Origin: Candidatus Heimdallarchaeota archaeon
GTDB taxonomy: Archaea > Asgardarchaeota > Heimdallarchaeia > JABLTI01
DNA length: 64,000 bases
Assembly: GCA_019056785.1 (NCBI GenBank)
Contig: DXJV01000085.1
Span: 1 to 64,000 of the forward strand
Direction of reading: 5' to 3'
Part shown: piece after piece, positions 1 to 9,653 of the stretch
Layout: every line of letters begins with the position of its first letter
Position numbering within the stretch: the first letter of the stretch is position 1
Notes under the pieces: generated by a model
Told to the model about the DNA's origin: nothing
Databases searched by the model: none
What the model saw: the letters and a program-made list of their open reading frames with translations, nothing else
Made by a program: the position numbers and the translations under genes

Positions 1-907
1 AAAGGGAAATAAAATAATTTTCGGGCCCGACAATGGTAGATTCAAAGGGAATTGGTTCTTCCTTCAGCAAGTTTTGTAATTTATAACAAGTGCCGCCATC
101 ACATTCTCCAAGGGCAAGAAAAGAGTTGTAAATTTCAAAAGGTTCCCAGCGTAAGAAAACCCGATATTGTGCAATTGCTCGCTGTTTTATGAAGGCAAGT
201 TTTCGACTTATTTTTTGCGGGAAACCAATGGCTTTTTTATTCAGCTTAAGCGCATCCATCAAGTCAATATTTTTACGTCTGGCATTCATTGTTAATTCTG
301 CTAACAATGCAATGTCCAATTCATCGATTCTCTCTAAAATTGAGGGCGAGTTCTCTTCAAGGATTTTTTTACTAGTGGTTTTTAGAAACTTTGCAAACCA
401 GTCTTCCCAATCAAATTTCCAATGCATCAATTTTTGTTCCCAATTCGCTAAATTAGCCCTAGTGTAAATGGTCGACGTATTCGGTAGTGTTTGAGGTAGA
501 AAATAGTTTTGTATTTGACCTTCGGCTTTAAGACTCTCGAAAAGTTCTAGCAAGAGTGTTCGTGTTTGGTTTGGGATCCGGAATTGTAAATACAAACCAT
601 TAAACTTCCCCAAGCAGCGTATTCGAAAGAGTGTGAAAGGGTGATTGTAACAGATCCTTTGCTCAACAAATTCTATATCTTTCAGTCTATTAATCTCAAG
701 TAAAACATCGACTATTTCGAGCTCTAATGCTGAAGGTTTTAAGTCCGCAATAACACTATAATAATCTTTGTTTTTTCGAAGCATCTTAAGTCGAGAAATA
801 ACTGTTGGCGTTGAAAGTTTGACTGCTTTCGCTATTTCTGAAGCAGGTGCTAATGGATTCTCTTGTAGAGCTATAAGTATTCGTAAGTCCTTTTCATTTA
901 TCACCAT
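1..907 (-). CDS. AsnC/Lrp-type HTH regulator, 3' end cut by window
   Basis: This reading frame is open from an ATG at 907 down to base 1 with no stop, so the gene continues off the left edge. About 302 codons are visible. The first ~45 residues read as an AsnC/Lrp-type winged helix: a short N-terminal helix (MVINEKDLRIL), then SEIAKAVKLS and a recognition helix with the TPTVISRLK pattern. The rest shows no RAM/Lrp effector domain that I can recognise; it is long, basic and Trp/Phe-rich. The start was chosen because Lrp-type HTHs usually begin right at this helix. It is probably a DNA-binding transcription regulator; target and ligand are unknown. Confidence 0.75.
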   Translation of the reverse strand, partial: MVINEKDLRILIALQENPLAPASEIAKAVKLSTPTVISRLKMLRKNKDYYSVIADLKPSALELEIVDVLLEINRLKDIEFVEQRICYNHPFTLFRIRCLGKFNGLYLQFRIPNQTRTLLLELFESLKAEGQIQNYFLPQTLPNTSTIYTRANLANWEQKLMHWKFDWEDWFAKFLKTTSKKILEENSPSILERIDELDIALLAELTMNARRKNIDLMDALKLNKKAIGFPQKISRKLAFIKQRAIAQYRVFLRWEPFEIYNSFLALGECDGGTCYKLQNLLKEEPIPFESTIVGPENYFISL

Positions 908-991
908 AGCTAATGTACTGTCCTTGAGCTGTTTTTTTTGCCTTCCAACTTTTCTTCTTTGTGAGGGAATTACCTTTCAGTTTTCAATTAA

Positions 992-1504
992 CTATAAACC
1001 AATAGTCGGTGTGCCCCCTCCTTCGCCATGACCGGTGGGGGGGTCGAAAGTAGTGCTACAGAAGCAATCATAAAGGATGTTTTTAACTTGTACGGTTGAA
1101 TAGAAATTAATGGTATACCAGCCGCTTTCAGAAATGGTATTATACACATCGAATTGCACGATCACCTTTGGCTTACTATAAATAAGCATAAATCCTTTAT
1201 AACTATAAGTCGTTCCTGAAGGGAGGATGATCTCAAACTCACAATTAACTTTGCTTAGTCGGCCAACAAAAACGTCTTGACAGAAATAGCATAAGACATA
1301 GAAGCGTGTGTCATCTGCATAACCATCATTATCAGCATCGAGGTAATAAGCATCGATAAATTCCATAGAATAAACCGAACATTCAGTCAAAGTGCAAAGT
1401 TGTCCTTGAGTTTTCGTAGGTAAATGTTGAAAGGTCAAGAAAAAGGTTCCAGCGAATAAGCTAAAAAGAAAAATTACTACAGTTATTTTCCTGTGGCTCT
1501 TCAT
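992..1504 (-). CDS. secreted cysteine-rich protein, unknown function
   Basis: The product is 170 aa. It starts with a basic patch and a hydrophobic stretch (IFLFSLFAGTFFLTF), which reads as a signal peptide or N-terminal anchor. Cysteines follow in pairs (LCTLTEC, CYFC, CFC), suggesting disulfides outside the cell. A segment around residues 55-66 (LDADNDGYADD) has the spacing of a DxDxDG calcium-binding loop, as in dockerin or EF-hand-like repeats. The tail is Gly/Pro-rich. No known family is recognised. It is one of several exported proteins in the left 8 kb. Confidence 0.6.
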   Translation of the reverse strand: MKSHRKITVVIFLFSLFAGTFFLTFQHLPTKTQGQLCTLTECSVYSMEFIDAYYLDADNDGYADDTRFYVLCYFCQDVFVGRLSKVNCEFEIILPSGTTYSYKGFMLIYSKPKVIVQFDVYNTISESGWYTINFYSTVQVKNILYDCFCSTTFDPPTGHGEGGGTPTIGL

Positions 1505-2017
1505 TTATTCTATCCTCATATTAAATAACTCTCTTAATATAGACTAATTAAAGTTCTTTAAATATCTATCTTGAAAAATACCTCGAAAAAACTTGCTTAA
1601 ATAATTTTTCACTAAAAAAACCATTCTAGAAAGTAATAATTGCTAGGACAAAAATTCACTCTTTCTTTTTCTTAACCTAATGGCAAAAAGTTACTTTTGT
1701 AGGAATTCTTTCAATTACTGCCTTAGAAGCACATTCAATAACCCCCTACTTTTCAAAATAATTGTTTATATGAATACCAGTTTGCTTGACTCGAGTGAAG
1801 TAGTAATCCCCTTTTTTCCTAAAAGGTCTTGCTAAAATTAATCCTAAAGCCACACTCATATTTCTAAGCGACTTTTTTTACTTTTCAAAAGGAACTTTTC
1901 AAACCTTCTTTGCCCAGAAATTAGACTCTCGGTGGATTTTTTAAAAAAATTTATTAATATGCTTAAGAATATCCAATTAATCTGAACTTTTCTTCTGGAA
2001 AAGAAGAAGAGGAAGAG
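1505..2017. other. AT-rich intergenic region between divergent genes
   Basis: About 510 bases without a convincing gene. Both flanking genes point away from it, so it should hold both promoters. A TATA-like stretch (TTTATTAATAT) lies near 1948-1958, some 60-70 bases before the caspase-like gene. One CTCGAG hexamer is at 1790-1795. I see no RNA gene, repeat or CRISPR-like structure. Confidence 0.5.
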
Positions 2018-3142
2018 ATGATAAACATGAAGAGAAAAGTCTCATATGGACTAATTCTGATTGCTGTTTTTATAATGGCTTCAACACCATTCATGTTGAA
2101 AACTTCTACAAGCGTAACAGCAATCACGCGTGCCCCCCCTTGGAAACGAGTGCCTTCTGTGACAATTACTGATCCTTCGGATGGTGAAACTGTTTCTGGA
2201 GTGATTGATATCAAGGTCAGGGTATCAGATAAAAACGCCATACCTGATATCTATATTGATGGCATATTTGTTGCCCATGCGACAACTTATACTTGGGATA
2301 CAACGAGTGTCGAAGATGGTTCACACACTATTTATGCTGAGGCAACTAATGCTGCCGGCACCGGTTCAGATACAAATGTCGTGACCGTTGATAATGGTGG
2401 CGGCGGAGGCGGCGGCGGTGGAGGTGGCGGCGATGAAGTAGTCCATCGATACGCAGTTATTGTAGGAATTTCAGATTACAAAGCTATTAACGACCTTTCA
2501 TTTTGCGACGAGGATGCAACAGACTGGTATAACCATCTTCATGCCAATGGCTACACTTGTGAAGTCTATGGCGATGGTCATACTGCCAACTACCCGAAAT
2601 ATGATGGTTACGCAACAGAATACAACGTTAAACAGGCAATTGCATACTACTTGAGTATTGCTGACGCTGATGATATTTTCGTCTATGCTTCGAGTGGTCA
2701 TGGAACTTATGACCGCAAGGGAAGATCTGTCAGTGAAACCCTCTGTATGTGGGATTATGCTGAAGGCGAGAATGGTGAAGACGGCTCACTGCATGATGTC
2801 GAACTTTCTGCACTCTTTGAAAATGCGGTTTGCAAATGGTTCATCTTCTTGGATCATTGCTACTCCGGTGGCATGAATGAAGTAATGGATAATGCAAACG
2901 CAGCAAACGGTTACTTAACAACCACTTGCACAGAAAAAGGCTATGGCTATGATATGACTGAATATGAAAATGGTGCTTGGACTTACTTCTTCCTTGAATA
3001 TTCCTGGATAGGGCACTATGACGGAAGCATGGCTGTCTCTATGGAAAACATTTTTGCTTATGCATTGGCAAATTACCCATATGGTGGCAATGATACCCCT
3101 CAGGAATTTGATGGCGATACTTCGAATCCATTCTACCTCTAA
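2018..3142 (+). CDS. secreted caspase-like (clan CD, C14) peptidase
   Basis: The product is 374 aa. An N-terminal hydrophobic segment (residues ~10-27) acts as signal peptide or anchor. Residues ~45-125 form an Ig-like beta domain of the kind with a VTITDPSDGETVSG start. A run of about 13 glycines then acts as linker. The peptidase domain starts near residue 143 (YAVIVGISDY). The catalytic His is H228 in SSGHG and the Cys is C281 in DHCYSGG, as in metacaspases and orthocaspases. The hydrolase would act on extracellular peptides; cleavage preference is not evident. ATG at 2027 (MKRKVSYG) is an equally good start. A T-rich tract follows the stop. Confidence 0.88.
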   Translation: MINMKRKVSYGLILIAVFIMASTPFMLKTSTSVTAITRAPPWKRVPSVTITDPSDGETVSGVIDIKVRVSDKNAIPDIYIDGIFVAHATTYTWDTTSVEDGSHTIYAEATNAAGTGSDTNVVTVDNGGGGGGGGGGGGDEVVHRYAVIVGISDYKAINDLSFCDEDATDWYNHLHANGYTCEVYGDGHTANYPKYDGYATEYNVKQAIAYYLSIADADDIFVYASSGHGTYDRKGRSVSETLCMWDYAEGENGEDGSLHDVELSALFENAVCKWFIFLDHCYSGGMNEVMDNANAANGYLTTTCTEKGYGYDMTEYENGAWTYFFLEYSWIGHYDGSMAVSMENIFAYALANYPYGGNDTPQEFDGDTSNPFYL

Positions 3143-3145
3143 AAA

Positions 3146-3177
3146 TTCTCTTTTCTTCTTTTTTTTCTATTTTCTTC
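3146..3177 (+). terminator. T-rich terminator after the caspase-like gene
   Basis: A pyrimidine-rich tract with several T runs (up to eight T) begins just after the stop codon. Archaeal transcription commonly ends in such U-tracts without a hairpin. Called from composition and position only. Confidence 0.45.
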
Positions 3178-3281
3178 AAATTTTATTAATGTAACTATTA
3201 CAAGCTTGTTTTCAAAAGGTTAGTAATTTAACTATTGGAATACAAATACTTTAAGAATTATAAAAAACTAGTCACTATATT

Positions 3282-4379
3282 ATGAGTCCTTCAAAGGTTT
3301 TTATTGGAATCGAACCAGTGCATTTTGCACAAGAAGGTTTAGGTGTAGAACCAGCTGTATGGGAAGATGGTCGAAGGGTTCCATTGGACCGCCGACATTT
3401 CGAATGGTGGTATACCGATGCTGAATTAGACGATGGTTCAGTAATTGTGGTTGTATTTGGCATCAAACCTTTCTTTGACACCCATTTTCCTGTTGCTCCT
3501 CTTGTGGCTGTGGAATACCGCCCGCCTGAAGGAAAGAGTATTCAAGCCGTCTATCAGACAAGAAATTATCGGAAAAAAGCGCATTTTGCTAGTGACAAAT
3601 GTGATATCCGTATTGGCGAGAGCAGCATGACCGGTGACTTGAAACATTATTCTATTACGGTAAAAACAAAGAAGATTTCATTACAACTTGAACTCGAGAA
3701 TCTCTTGAAACCATGGCGATTTGGCAATGGTTATATGTATTTCAAAGAGAAGGATGCCCTGAAAAAATTCGCTTGGTTTCCGGCAGTCCCCTTAGCAAAA
3801 GTTACAGGAACCATAACCGTTAAAGGAACAAAGCATGAAATCACGGGGAAAGGTTATCATGACCACAATTGGGGAAATGCTGACCCGAGCAACCTTTTTC
3901 ACCATTGGTACTGGTGCCGCGGACACATAGGCAAGTATAGCGTCATTGCCGGTGAACTTGTGACCCATAAGCGATTTGGTTATAGCCGGCATCCCTATAT
4001 TTTAATGATGACAAAAGAGGAAATTATTACAAGAGAGACCGCAAAAATAACCGTGGAGCGTTCCTTGCCTGTTCGTCACCCCCGTACGCGGAAATTAGTT
4101 AACAATCAATTAAAATTCGGCTATTCGGATGAGCAGCGCACATTTGATTTATTAATAGAGCGCCAAAAGGACTTGGTCGTAAGAAATCTCATGCTCTTTA
4201 ATAGCCCTCACCTTTTCTTTCACCAAATAGGAAAGAACCCTTGGTATCATCGTTTCTACGGGAAAATGACCTTGAACCTTGAGGAATTAGGACATGCCAA
4301 ACCGCAAAAGGAACAACTCGAATCGAGTGTTATATACGAATTGATGTACTTTGGGAGGAACTATCAAATAGCTCCGTAG
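3282..4379 (+). CDS. AttH/CrtC-like (carotenoid hydratase / lipocalin-like) protein
   Basis: The product is 365 aa. Family hallmarks are the N-terminal RRHFEWWYTDAELDDGS block (residues ~38-54) and the central GYHDHNWGN block (~206-214), which are typical of the AttH/CrtC double beta-barrel family that includes carotenoid 1,2-hydratase. Further Trp/His-rich strands follow (HHWYWCRG). There is no signal peptide, so it is probably cytosolic. The substrate is unknown; a hydrophobic ligand such as an isoprenoid is likely from the fold. It stands alone, with ~140 bases upstream and a TATA-like AT tract. A decayed paralogue lies at 27504-28563. Confidence 0.72.
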   Translation: MSPSKVFIGIEPVHFAQEGLGVEPAVWEDGRRVPLDRRHFEWWYTDAELDDGSVIVVVFGIKPFFDTHFPVAPLVAVEYRPPEGKSIQAVYQTRNYRKKAHFASDKCDIRIGESSMTGDLKHYSITVKTKKISLQLELENLLKPWRFGNGYMYFKEKDALKKFAWFPAVPLAKVTGTITVKGTKHEITGKGYHDHNWGNADPSNLFHHWYWCRGHIGKYSVIAGELVTHKRFGYSRHPYILMMTKEEIITRETAKITVERSLPVRHPRTRKLVNNQLKFGYSDEQRTFDLLIERQKDLVVRNLMLFNSPHLFFHQIGKNPWYHRFYGKMTLNLEELGHAKPQKEQLESSVIYELMYFGRNYQIAP

Positions 4380-4615
4380 GTTCTTCAAAAAACGAAAAGA
4401 ACATGTGACTTGAAAAACCTCTACTTGTATTTCACTCGAGTAAATCTGTTCCCCCTAACTTTTTTTTCAAGAAAAAGTGCTCTTATTCAATTATAGTCGT
4501 AATTTATCTTTTTTCCCTTACAAAATAACAAGTCTTGAGTGGGGCGATTAGCATATCTTTTTAATAAAAGAAGGTCTTCGTTTTCTTGTACACCTTTTAA
4601 GGAGTTATTTCGAAG

Positions 4616-5677
4616 TTGAAAAAAATAGTTATTGTTTTTTTGGCGCTAATGTTTGGCGTAACTGTTGTTAATGGTGTTTCTGGTAAACAGCCTTTAATTA
4701 TCACTGAGAATCTCCTCTCAGCAAAAGCTGCCTTTCCTAGTGCCATTATTGCAGACCATCGGGTTGTTAATTATGTGCGTTTTGATATGATCCCCGAAGA
4801 GAATATCACTAATGCGAAGAATAGTTTACACATTGCCTATGGCCATACCTCCCATGGAAGTCAAATTGTCACTGGTATGACTGGTTTGATTGCCTTTAAA
4901 GAGAGTCAGAATGGTACTGCCGGTCTTTATGACTTCAATAATGGCGGGGCGGATGGCGCGTTAGACTTTCATGACTACTTTGTTTCAGGTGACCTTGGCA
5001 ATCCTGATAGGATAACCTGGAGCAACCGGACTCGAACCTATCTTGATGACCCTGCTAATGCAGATGTTAACGTAGTAATGTGGTCTTGGTGTGGTCAAGT
5101 GTCTTCTGCATCTGAAGAGGACATTGAACTGTACCTTTCATTAATGAGTTCTTTAGAAAATGATTACCCCAACGTTACCTTTGTCTACATGACTGGTCAT
5201 ACCGATGGCACAGGCCTTGAAGGAAACCTGCATATTCGGAATGAGCAGATTAGAAATTATTGCAAAGCAAATAATAAGGTATTATTTGACTTTGCTGACA
5301 TCGAGTCCTACGATCCAGATGGCAATTATTATGGTGATAAGCATTGCAATGATAATTGCGATTACGATTCAAACAACGATTCCACGCTTGACGCGAACTG
5401 GGCCATTGAATGGCAGAACGCTCATCCAGGTGAATGGTATGATTGTACCTCCGCTCATAGCCAGCCGTTAAATGCTAATATGAAAGCTTACGCTGCATGG
5501 TGGCTTTGGGCAACATTAGCAGGTTGGAACACAACAACAATCCCGCCCACAAGTAATCCTACACCGCCAACTAATATTACTCCAACATTTCCAGTACCAA
5601 CAATACTGATAGTGATGGGAACAGTAGGAAGTTTAGCAACAATTGTTCTAATCAGAAATGACAGAAAAAGAAGGTAG
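4616..5677 (+). CDS. secreted, C-terminally anchored SGNH-hydrolase-like protein
   Basis: The product is 353 aa and starts at a TTG, with AAGGAG at 4599-4604 placed as a ribosome site. It has a signal peptide (residues 1-22), an alpha/beta body, a Pro/Thr-rich linker (~300-322) and a C-terminal membrane helix ending in RNDRKRR. The body carries GHTSHGSQ (~75-82), a WSWCGQ strand end and YMTGHTDGT (~194), which suggest an SGNH/GDSL-like hydrolase with an unusual nucleophile block. There are Asn/Asp-rich, possibly calcium-binding stretches (~238-262). It faces outward on the membrane. The enzyme class is inferred; the surface location is better supported. Confidence 0.55.
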   Translation: MKKIVIVFLALMFGVTVVNGVSGKQPLIITENLLSAKAAFPSAIIADHRVVNYVRFDMIPEENITNAKNSLHIAYGHTSHGSQIVTGMTGLIAFKESQNGTAGLYDFNNGGADGALDFHDYFVSGDLGNPDRITWSNRTRTYLDDPANADVNVVMWSWCGQVSSASEEDIELYLSLMSSLENDYPNVTFVYMTGHTDGTGLEGNLHIRNEQIRNYCKANNKVLFDFADIESYDPDGNYYGDKHCNDNCDYDSNNDSTLDANWAIEWQNAHPGEWYDCTSAHSQPLNANMKAYAAWWLWATLAGWNTTTIPPTSNPTPPTNITPTFPVPTILIVMGTVGSLATIVLIRNDRKRR

Positions 5678-5689
5678 CTCCTTCACTTT

Positions 5690-5712
5690 CCTTTTTTTTG
5701 AAATTTTTTCTT
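5690..5712 (+). terminator. T-rich terminator after the SGNH-like gene
   Basis: Two T runs (8 and 6 T) begin ~13 bases past the stop at 5677. The next gene converges from the other strand and ends at 5812, so this fits a terminator between convergent genes. Confidence 0.4.
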
Positions 5713-5811
5713 AATGACTCAAAGAGTAATAAAAAAAGATTTTTATCAAAAAGAAGAAAAGTTTTTGAAAAAAAGTAAATGAAAGAGGAAATTATCCTCT
5801 TTATCAGTTTC

Positions 5812-8475
5812 TTATGATTTTTTTGATTTGCTTTTCTTAATTATCACTGTAATGATAATAATTAGCAGAATAAGGCCAAGGACACCACCTATGATGTACC
5901 AGAGGTATTGGGGTAATAGTTGAGTCTTAGTTACACTGATCACGTAAGTTAAAGTGCCACCTTCATATTTCGTTCCAATGAATCCTTGATAGATGGCTTC
6001 GAAGGTAAGTGTATAGTTTCCAACAGTGTCAAATTGTATACTCCAGGTCAAGCCACTTGTATCATCTTTCGGAAGAGTGAATGATTGGACTAAAGGATCA
6101 GTTGTTGTTCCAAATCCTGTTGGTAAAATCAATTCTATCTGGCCAGCTCGCGCAGCTGTCAAACCATGATTCTGCATTTCAATGGTATAGTTGTAAGCAT
6201 TTCCTTTTAGAATCGTTGTCGGGAAGGAGGGGGTAAAGGTCAATTTAGGTCGTAGCATAAATGCAATTTCATTCTTCCAGAGCTCAAAGCTATCCATAAC
6301 TGTGGAGTCATCTGTGTCTGCGGAAAATTCATCGAGTAAATAGCCGTTAAATAATGTTTGCTCGTCATTTCGCAGAACAATGACCGCTTCATCTGTTTGT
6401 TCTGTAGCTGTAATACCCGCTAGAGCAGTAGCATTAGTAAAAATTGTTAGTTTATCACCGTCGTCAAAATAAATGGTGCCATACGTGAAATTATCGGCTT
6501 TATAATCAACTGGTTGAGAGAAGATATCATGTCCGGCATCCCAAATGTATAAGGAAGGTTGATCACTAAAGGTAGCGTTAAATCTGAAGCCAAGTTTAGC
6601 CCAAAGAGGGTTAGCAGGATAATTGTCCACATTGAAATAGCTCATGATAAGGTGTCCGCCAGAATCAATGTAATCACTAATTTCAGCAAAATAATTGTTT
6701 AAGCCAAAGCTACTGGGATTATCAATTATTACCAAATCCCATGAATAAAGGTTAAGGGAGAGGTTTAAATAGGCAAAATTTACTGCATCATAGGGGGCAG
6801 CAAGGTAGTATTTGACGCCTAAATCATTCAACGCTAAAGCAAGAGGTGTTCGATAGAAGTTGGGAGAAGAAAGCCAATCAGTATACATAAGTACTTTAGC
6901 GGTGCTGGCAGTTAGCCAATTTGCTACGTTGAGCAAGAATTGTTTGTTGTCAGTTAAATCAATAATGCCGCTAACACTTTGCAGCCAATTAATATCTGAA
7001 ACAAAGATAACCCTTCCTTTGCCATATTCACTACCTGCAACATGAATATTCGCCCCGTCCTTCCAAATCGGAAACGCTTCGCCGGAAACATTGAGATAAG
7101 CATAATACGACAAAGTAATGCTAGAACAACCATCAATAGTGGGATGTTTTTCAAATTCAGTAATCCCATTTGAACCAATAACGCCAGGTAAAGATATATT
7201 TACTGCTAAACCAAAGGGGCTTAAGAGAAGATTCGCTTGTTGTGCGGGCTTTGCGAATGATAGATATGGTCTATCAGTCATTGCTAGCAATGAGCCACCA
7301 TTGGCAATCCATGCCTCAATTGCAATACGATCACCTTCAGTATAATTGTAATCATTGGCTGTGAGAATTAACATGTCATATTTTTGTAATCTTTCAAGAG
7401 TGAAATTGTCGCCAGAAGAAACAGGGAACAGTTTATCAACTGTATATTGATGAGCAACTAATAAATCACGCATGCCATAATAATATCCTGGGTAGGAACT
7501 GAATTCATCCCAATCATCAATGCCTAAGCGAGGTAAATGCGATAAATCAAAGGCAATCCGTGCTTTCGGTCGAGGTGCCAGCCAATTAATCGAATTGCGA
7601 ATCAGTTGGTTGAGTTTGGGAATACTCTCGTGATCCACGTCAAAACCAATTGAAACAACCTTACCACCCCGGTCTGTGGGATCGAAAGCTAAAATAGTAA
7701 TCTCATTCTCATCGGTAGGACTGTGAGCAACAGGCACTAAATCGCCACCAATGGTAAAGGCAGACAAAGCAGTCCAATTCCAAGAAGCATAACCATAAGC
7801 ACCATCCGCCGGAATAACAGTCCCTAAAGAATAAGCTTTAGCAATGGGGTGACGTACAGTGAAATTATAGCCAAAAGAAAAATACCTCCAGATATTGAAA
7901 TAACCATCATCACCAGCCGATTCAGGAGGAAGAATGCCAGAATAAGCAAGAAAAGCAGCAGAAGAATCAAAGCTAAGCAAGCCACCACCAGCAAGCCAGA
8001 AGTCAAGCACATTATTAACAATGAACTCGCGGGGGTTGTTGTCAAGCATAATAAAGACATCAAAGTTAGCAGTAGTCAAAATATGCCCGGAAATCTCCGA
8101 AGCAGTGAGAAGCGAAATGTCAAAGCGGGGGTTAACAGAGAGTATGTCTAAAAGAGCAGTAATATTGTTAGTGTTATAACCAAAACTACCATCATAGGAG
8201 GGAGAAGTTAGGTTGGGCTCATTGTAAACCGCAACACGAATAAGAGGCTCGTCAGGAAAGGGAAAAGCACTCTCAGAAACAAAGCCACCCGTAATAGGAG
8301 AAGGGCCAGTACTCGAAGTGAAACTGCTGTCAGTAATTTCAACAGAAAACCGGGAGGAACTAGCCGTCCTGATCACAGAACTCTTTAAAGGAGTTATAAA
8401 TAAGAAAAGAGCTAAAAGAAAGAAAATGCCAAGCATCCTTCTTTGCTCTCGAAAAGAAATTTTATTGTTAAACAT
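5812..8475 (-). CDS. large surface protein with three GATase-like domains and C-terminal anchor
   Basis: The product is 887 aa: a signal peptide (hydrophobic residues ~14-28), then three flavodoxin/GATase1-like alpha/beta units at roughly 75-300, 305-525 and 530-700. These have the pattern of DUF4350/ThuA-like domains (YDVLILTANDYNYTEGD then WIANGGSLLAM; DLVIIDNPSSF then YIDSGGHLIMSYF). A CARDB/Ig-like beta domain spans ~765-850, and a membrane helix with a Lys/Ser-rich tail (KKSKSKKS) ends the chain. No catalytic Cys-His pair is evident, so it probably binds or scaffolds at the cell surface. It is transcribed alone. Confidence 0.65.
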   Translation of the reverse strand: MFNNKISFREQRRMLGIFFLLALFLFITPLKSSVIRTASSSRFSVEITDSSFTSSTGPSPITGGFVSESAFPFPDEPLIRVAVYNEPNLTSPSYDGSFGYNTNNITALLDILSVNPRFDISLLTASEISGHILTTANFDVFIMLDNNPREFIVNNVLDFWLAGGGLLSFDSSAAFLAYSGILPPESAGDDGYFNIWRYFSFGYNFTVRHPIAKAYSLGTVIPADGAYGYASWNWTALSAFTIGGDLVPVAHSPTDENEITILAFDPTDRGGKVVSIGFDVDHESIPKLNQLIRNSINWLAPRPKARIAFDLSHLPRLGIDDWDEFSSYPGYYYGMRDLLVAHQYTVDKLFPVSSGDNFTLERLQKYDMLILTANDYNYTEGDRIAIEAWIANGGSLLAMTDRPYLSFAKPAQQANLLLSPFGLAVNISLPGVIGSNGITEFEKHPTIDGCSSITLSYYAYLNVSGEAFPIWKDGANIHVAGSEYGKGRVIFVSDINWLQSVSGIIDLTDNKQFLLNVANWLTASTAKVLMYTDWLSSPNFYRTPLALALNDLGVKYYLAAPYDAVNFAYLNLSLNLYSWDLVIIDNPSSFGLNNYFAEISDYIDSGGHLIMSYFNVDNYPANPLWAKLGFRFNATFSDQPSLYIWDAGHDIFSQPVDYKADNFTYGTIYFDDGDKLTIFTNATALAGITATEQTDEAVIVLRNDEQTLFNGYLLDEFSADTDDSTVMDSFELWKNEIAFMLRPKLTFTPSFPTTILKGNAYNYTIEMQNHGLTAARAGQIELILPTGFGTTTDPLVQSFTLPKDDTSGLTWSIQFDTVGNYTLTFEAIYQGFIGTKYEGGTLTYVISVTKTQLLPQYLWYIIGGVLGLILLIIIITVIIKKSKSKKS

Positions 8476-8721
8476 TTTACTATCCTCAAATGTATAAGTT
8501 ATTAATTCATCGACGTAAAAAGTTAGTAATAAGAAACTCTCTACATCTGTATAATGTATATTTACCTCCTCAATTATATTAATGATTCTCTATAGAAATA
8601 AATCAGAAAGAGAATTGGATTTCTAGGAAACGAAATCAATAAACCATCCAATATAGGAGCGAAAGTCAAATAAAAGGTAAAGAGAAATAAAAGCAAAAGA
8701 AAAAACAAGAAGGGAAAATAT

Positions 8722-9195
8722 GTGGGAAAGGAAAACGAGAAACTAAAATTAACAATTGAATTGGTTCCAAGCACTGCCTGGACTGAAAACTTGAGAAAAT
8801 ATCTGCCAAAAAAAGATTGGGACAAGATAAGAAAAGAAACTTATGCGAAAGCCGGATATCGGTGTGAAATATGTGGGGCAGAAGGAAGAATGAATTGTCA
8901 TGAAATTTGGGAGTACGATGATAAAAACCACATTCAGAAATTACTGGGATTTATAGCTTTATGTACCATGTGCCACTATGTGAAACATATAGGATTCGCA
9001 GGAATTCTGGCTAGTGAAGGAAAATTGGATTACGAAAAAGTTGTAAAGCACTTTATGGCTGTAAACAATTGTGATAGAAGAACCTTTGAAGAACATCGGA
9101 AAAGAGCTTTTCTAATGTGGGAGGAGCGTTCAAAATATGATTGGCAAATAGATTTAGGGGATTTTAATCACATTATCCAACAAAAAAAAGGATGA
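8722..9195 (+). CDS. HNH endonuclease-like protein
   Basis: The product is 157 aa with a GTG start at 8722. A compact HNH/zinc domain runs from C48-x2-C51 through the CHE core at 59-61, H70, then C81-x2-C84-H85. This pattern is shared with small HNH nucleases. The N-terminus (TAWTENLRKYLP) and the helical C-terminus (MWEERSKYDWQ) look conserved within a subfamily that I cannot name. It lies 23 bases before the DUF1917 gene and opens the defence island, so a nuclease role against foreign DNA is plausible but inferred. Confidence 0.72.
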   Translation: MGKENEKLKLTIELVPSTAWTENLRKYLPKKDWDKIRKETYAKAGYRCEICGAEGRMNCHEIWEYDDKNHIQKLLGFIALCTMCHYVKHIGFAGILASEGKLDYEKVVKHFMAVNNCDRRTFEEHRKRAFLMWEERSKYDWQIDLGDFNHIIQQKKG

Positions 9196-9218
9196 CTAAA
9201 AATAAGGAGTTATAAAAG

Positions 9219-9653
9219 ATGGATGAACTTCCCTTTGCACATCCTGATGCCAAACCTTCAGAGGTAAGAGATGTATATTGGCTTTACGCTAAAAGAAAGA
9301 AGGGTAATTATCCGGCTTATACTCCAAGGGGAGGAAAATGGCTCATATTTGTACATGTAAAAGAAATAGATGAAGTCTGGAGAAAAATTAAGAAAGCAAC
9401 AGAAGATGGAAAATTGGGTAATGGCGCAAAAGTTGCGACTGCAAAACCTAACCCCAATGCAAGGAATCCTGATATCAAAGTCATTTGCGTGTATACTTAT
9501 GATTGGACAGATGAAGAAGATGTAAGAAGAATTCGAGAGGAACTTAGAAAGCTTGGAATAACACAAAAGATTCCCTATAAAACAGATGAAGATACCTTAA
9601 AAGGAAAATATAGAATCAAAGGCCATACAAGAATTAGCAAATACTACGAATAA
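9219..9653 (+). CDS. DUF1917 (BLES03-like) protein
   Basis: The product is 144 aa. The series GGKWLIFV, DEVWRKIKKATEDGKLG, AKVATAKPNPNA, VICVYTYDWTDEEDVRRIREELRKLG and a final GKYRIKGHTR matches the DUF1917 family (eukaryotic BLES03, often labelled putative phosphothreonine lyase domain). The biochemical function of the family is not established to my knowledge. An AAGGAG sequence precedes the ATG. It probably shares a transcript with the HNH gene 23 bases upstream. Confidence 0.75.
   Translation: MDELPFAHPDAKPSEVRDVYWLYAKRKKGNYPAYTPRGGKWLIFVHVKEIDEVWRKIKKATEDGKLGNGAKVATAKPNPNARNPDIKVICVYTYDWTDEEDVRRIREELRKLGITQKIPYKTDEDTLKGKYRIKGHTRISKYYE

Noticed and set aside
2396..2434. GGC/GGT-rich tract as a microsatellite or regulatory element
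   Set aside because: It is in frame and codes for the poly-Gly linker of the caspase-like protein.
8574..8825. Reverse frame of 83 codons rich in Phe and Leu
   Set aside because: Complement of a purine-rich leader and the start of the HNH gene; low-complexity hydrophobic text without a family.
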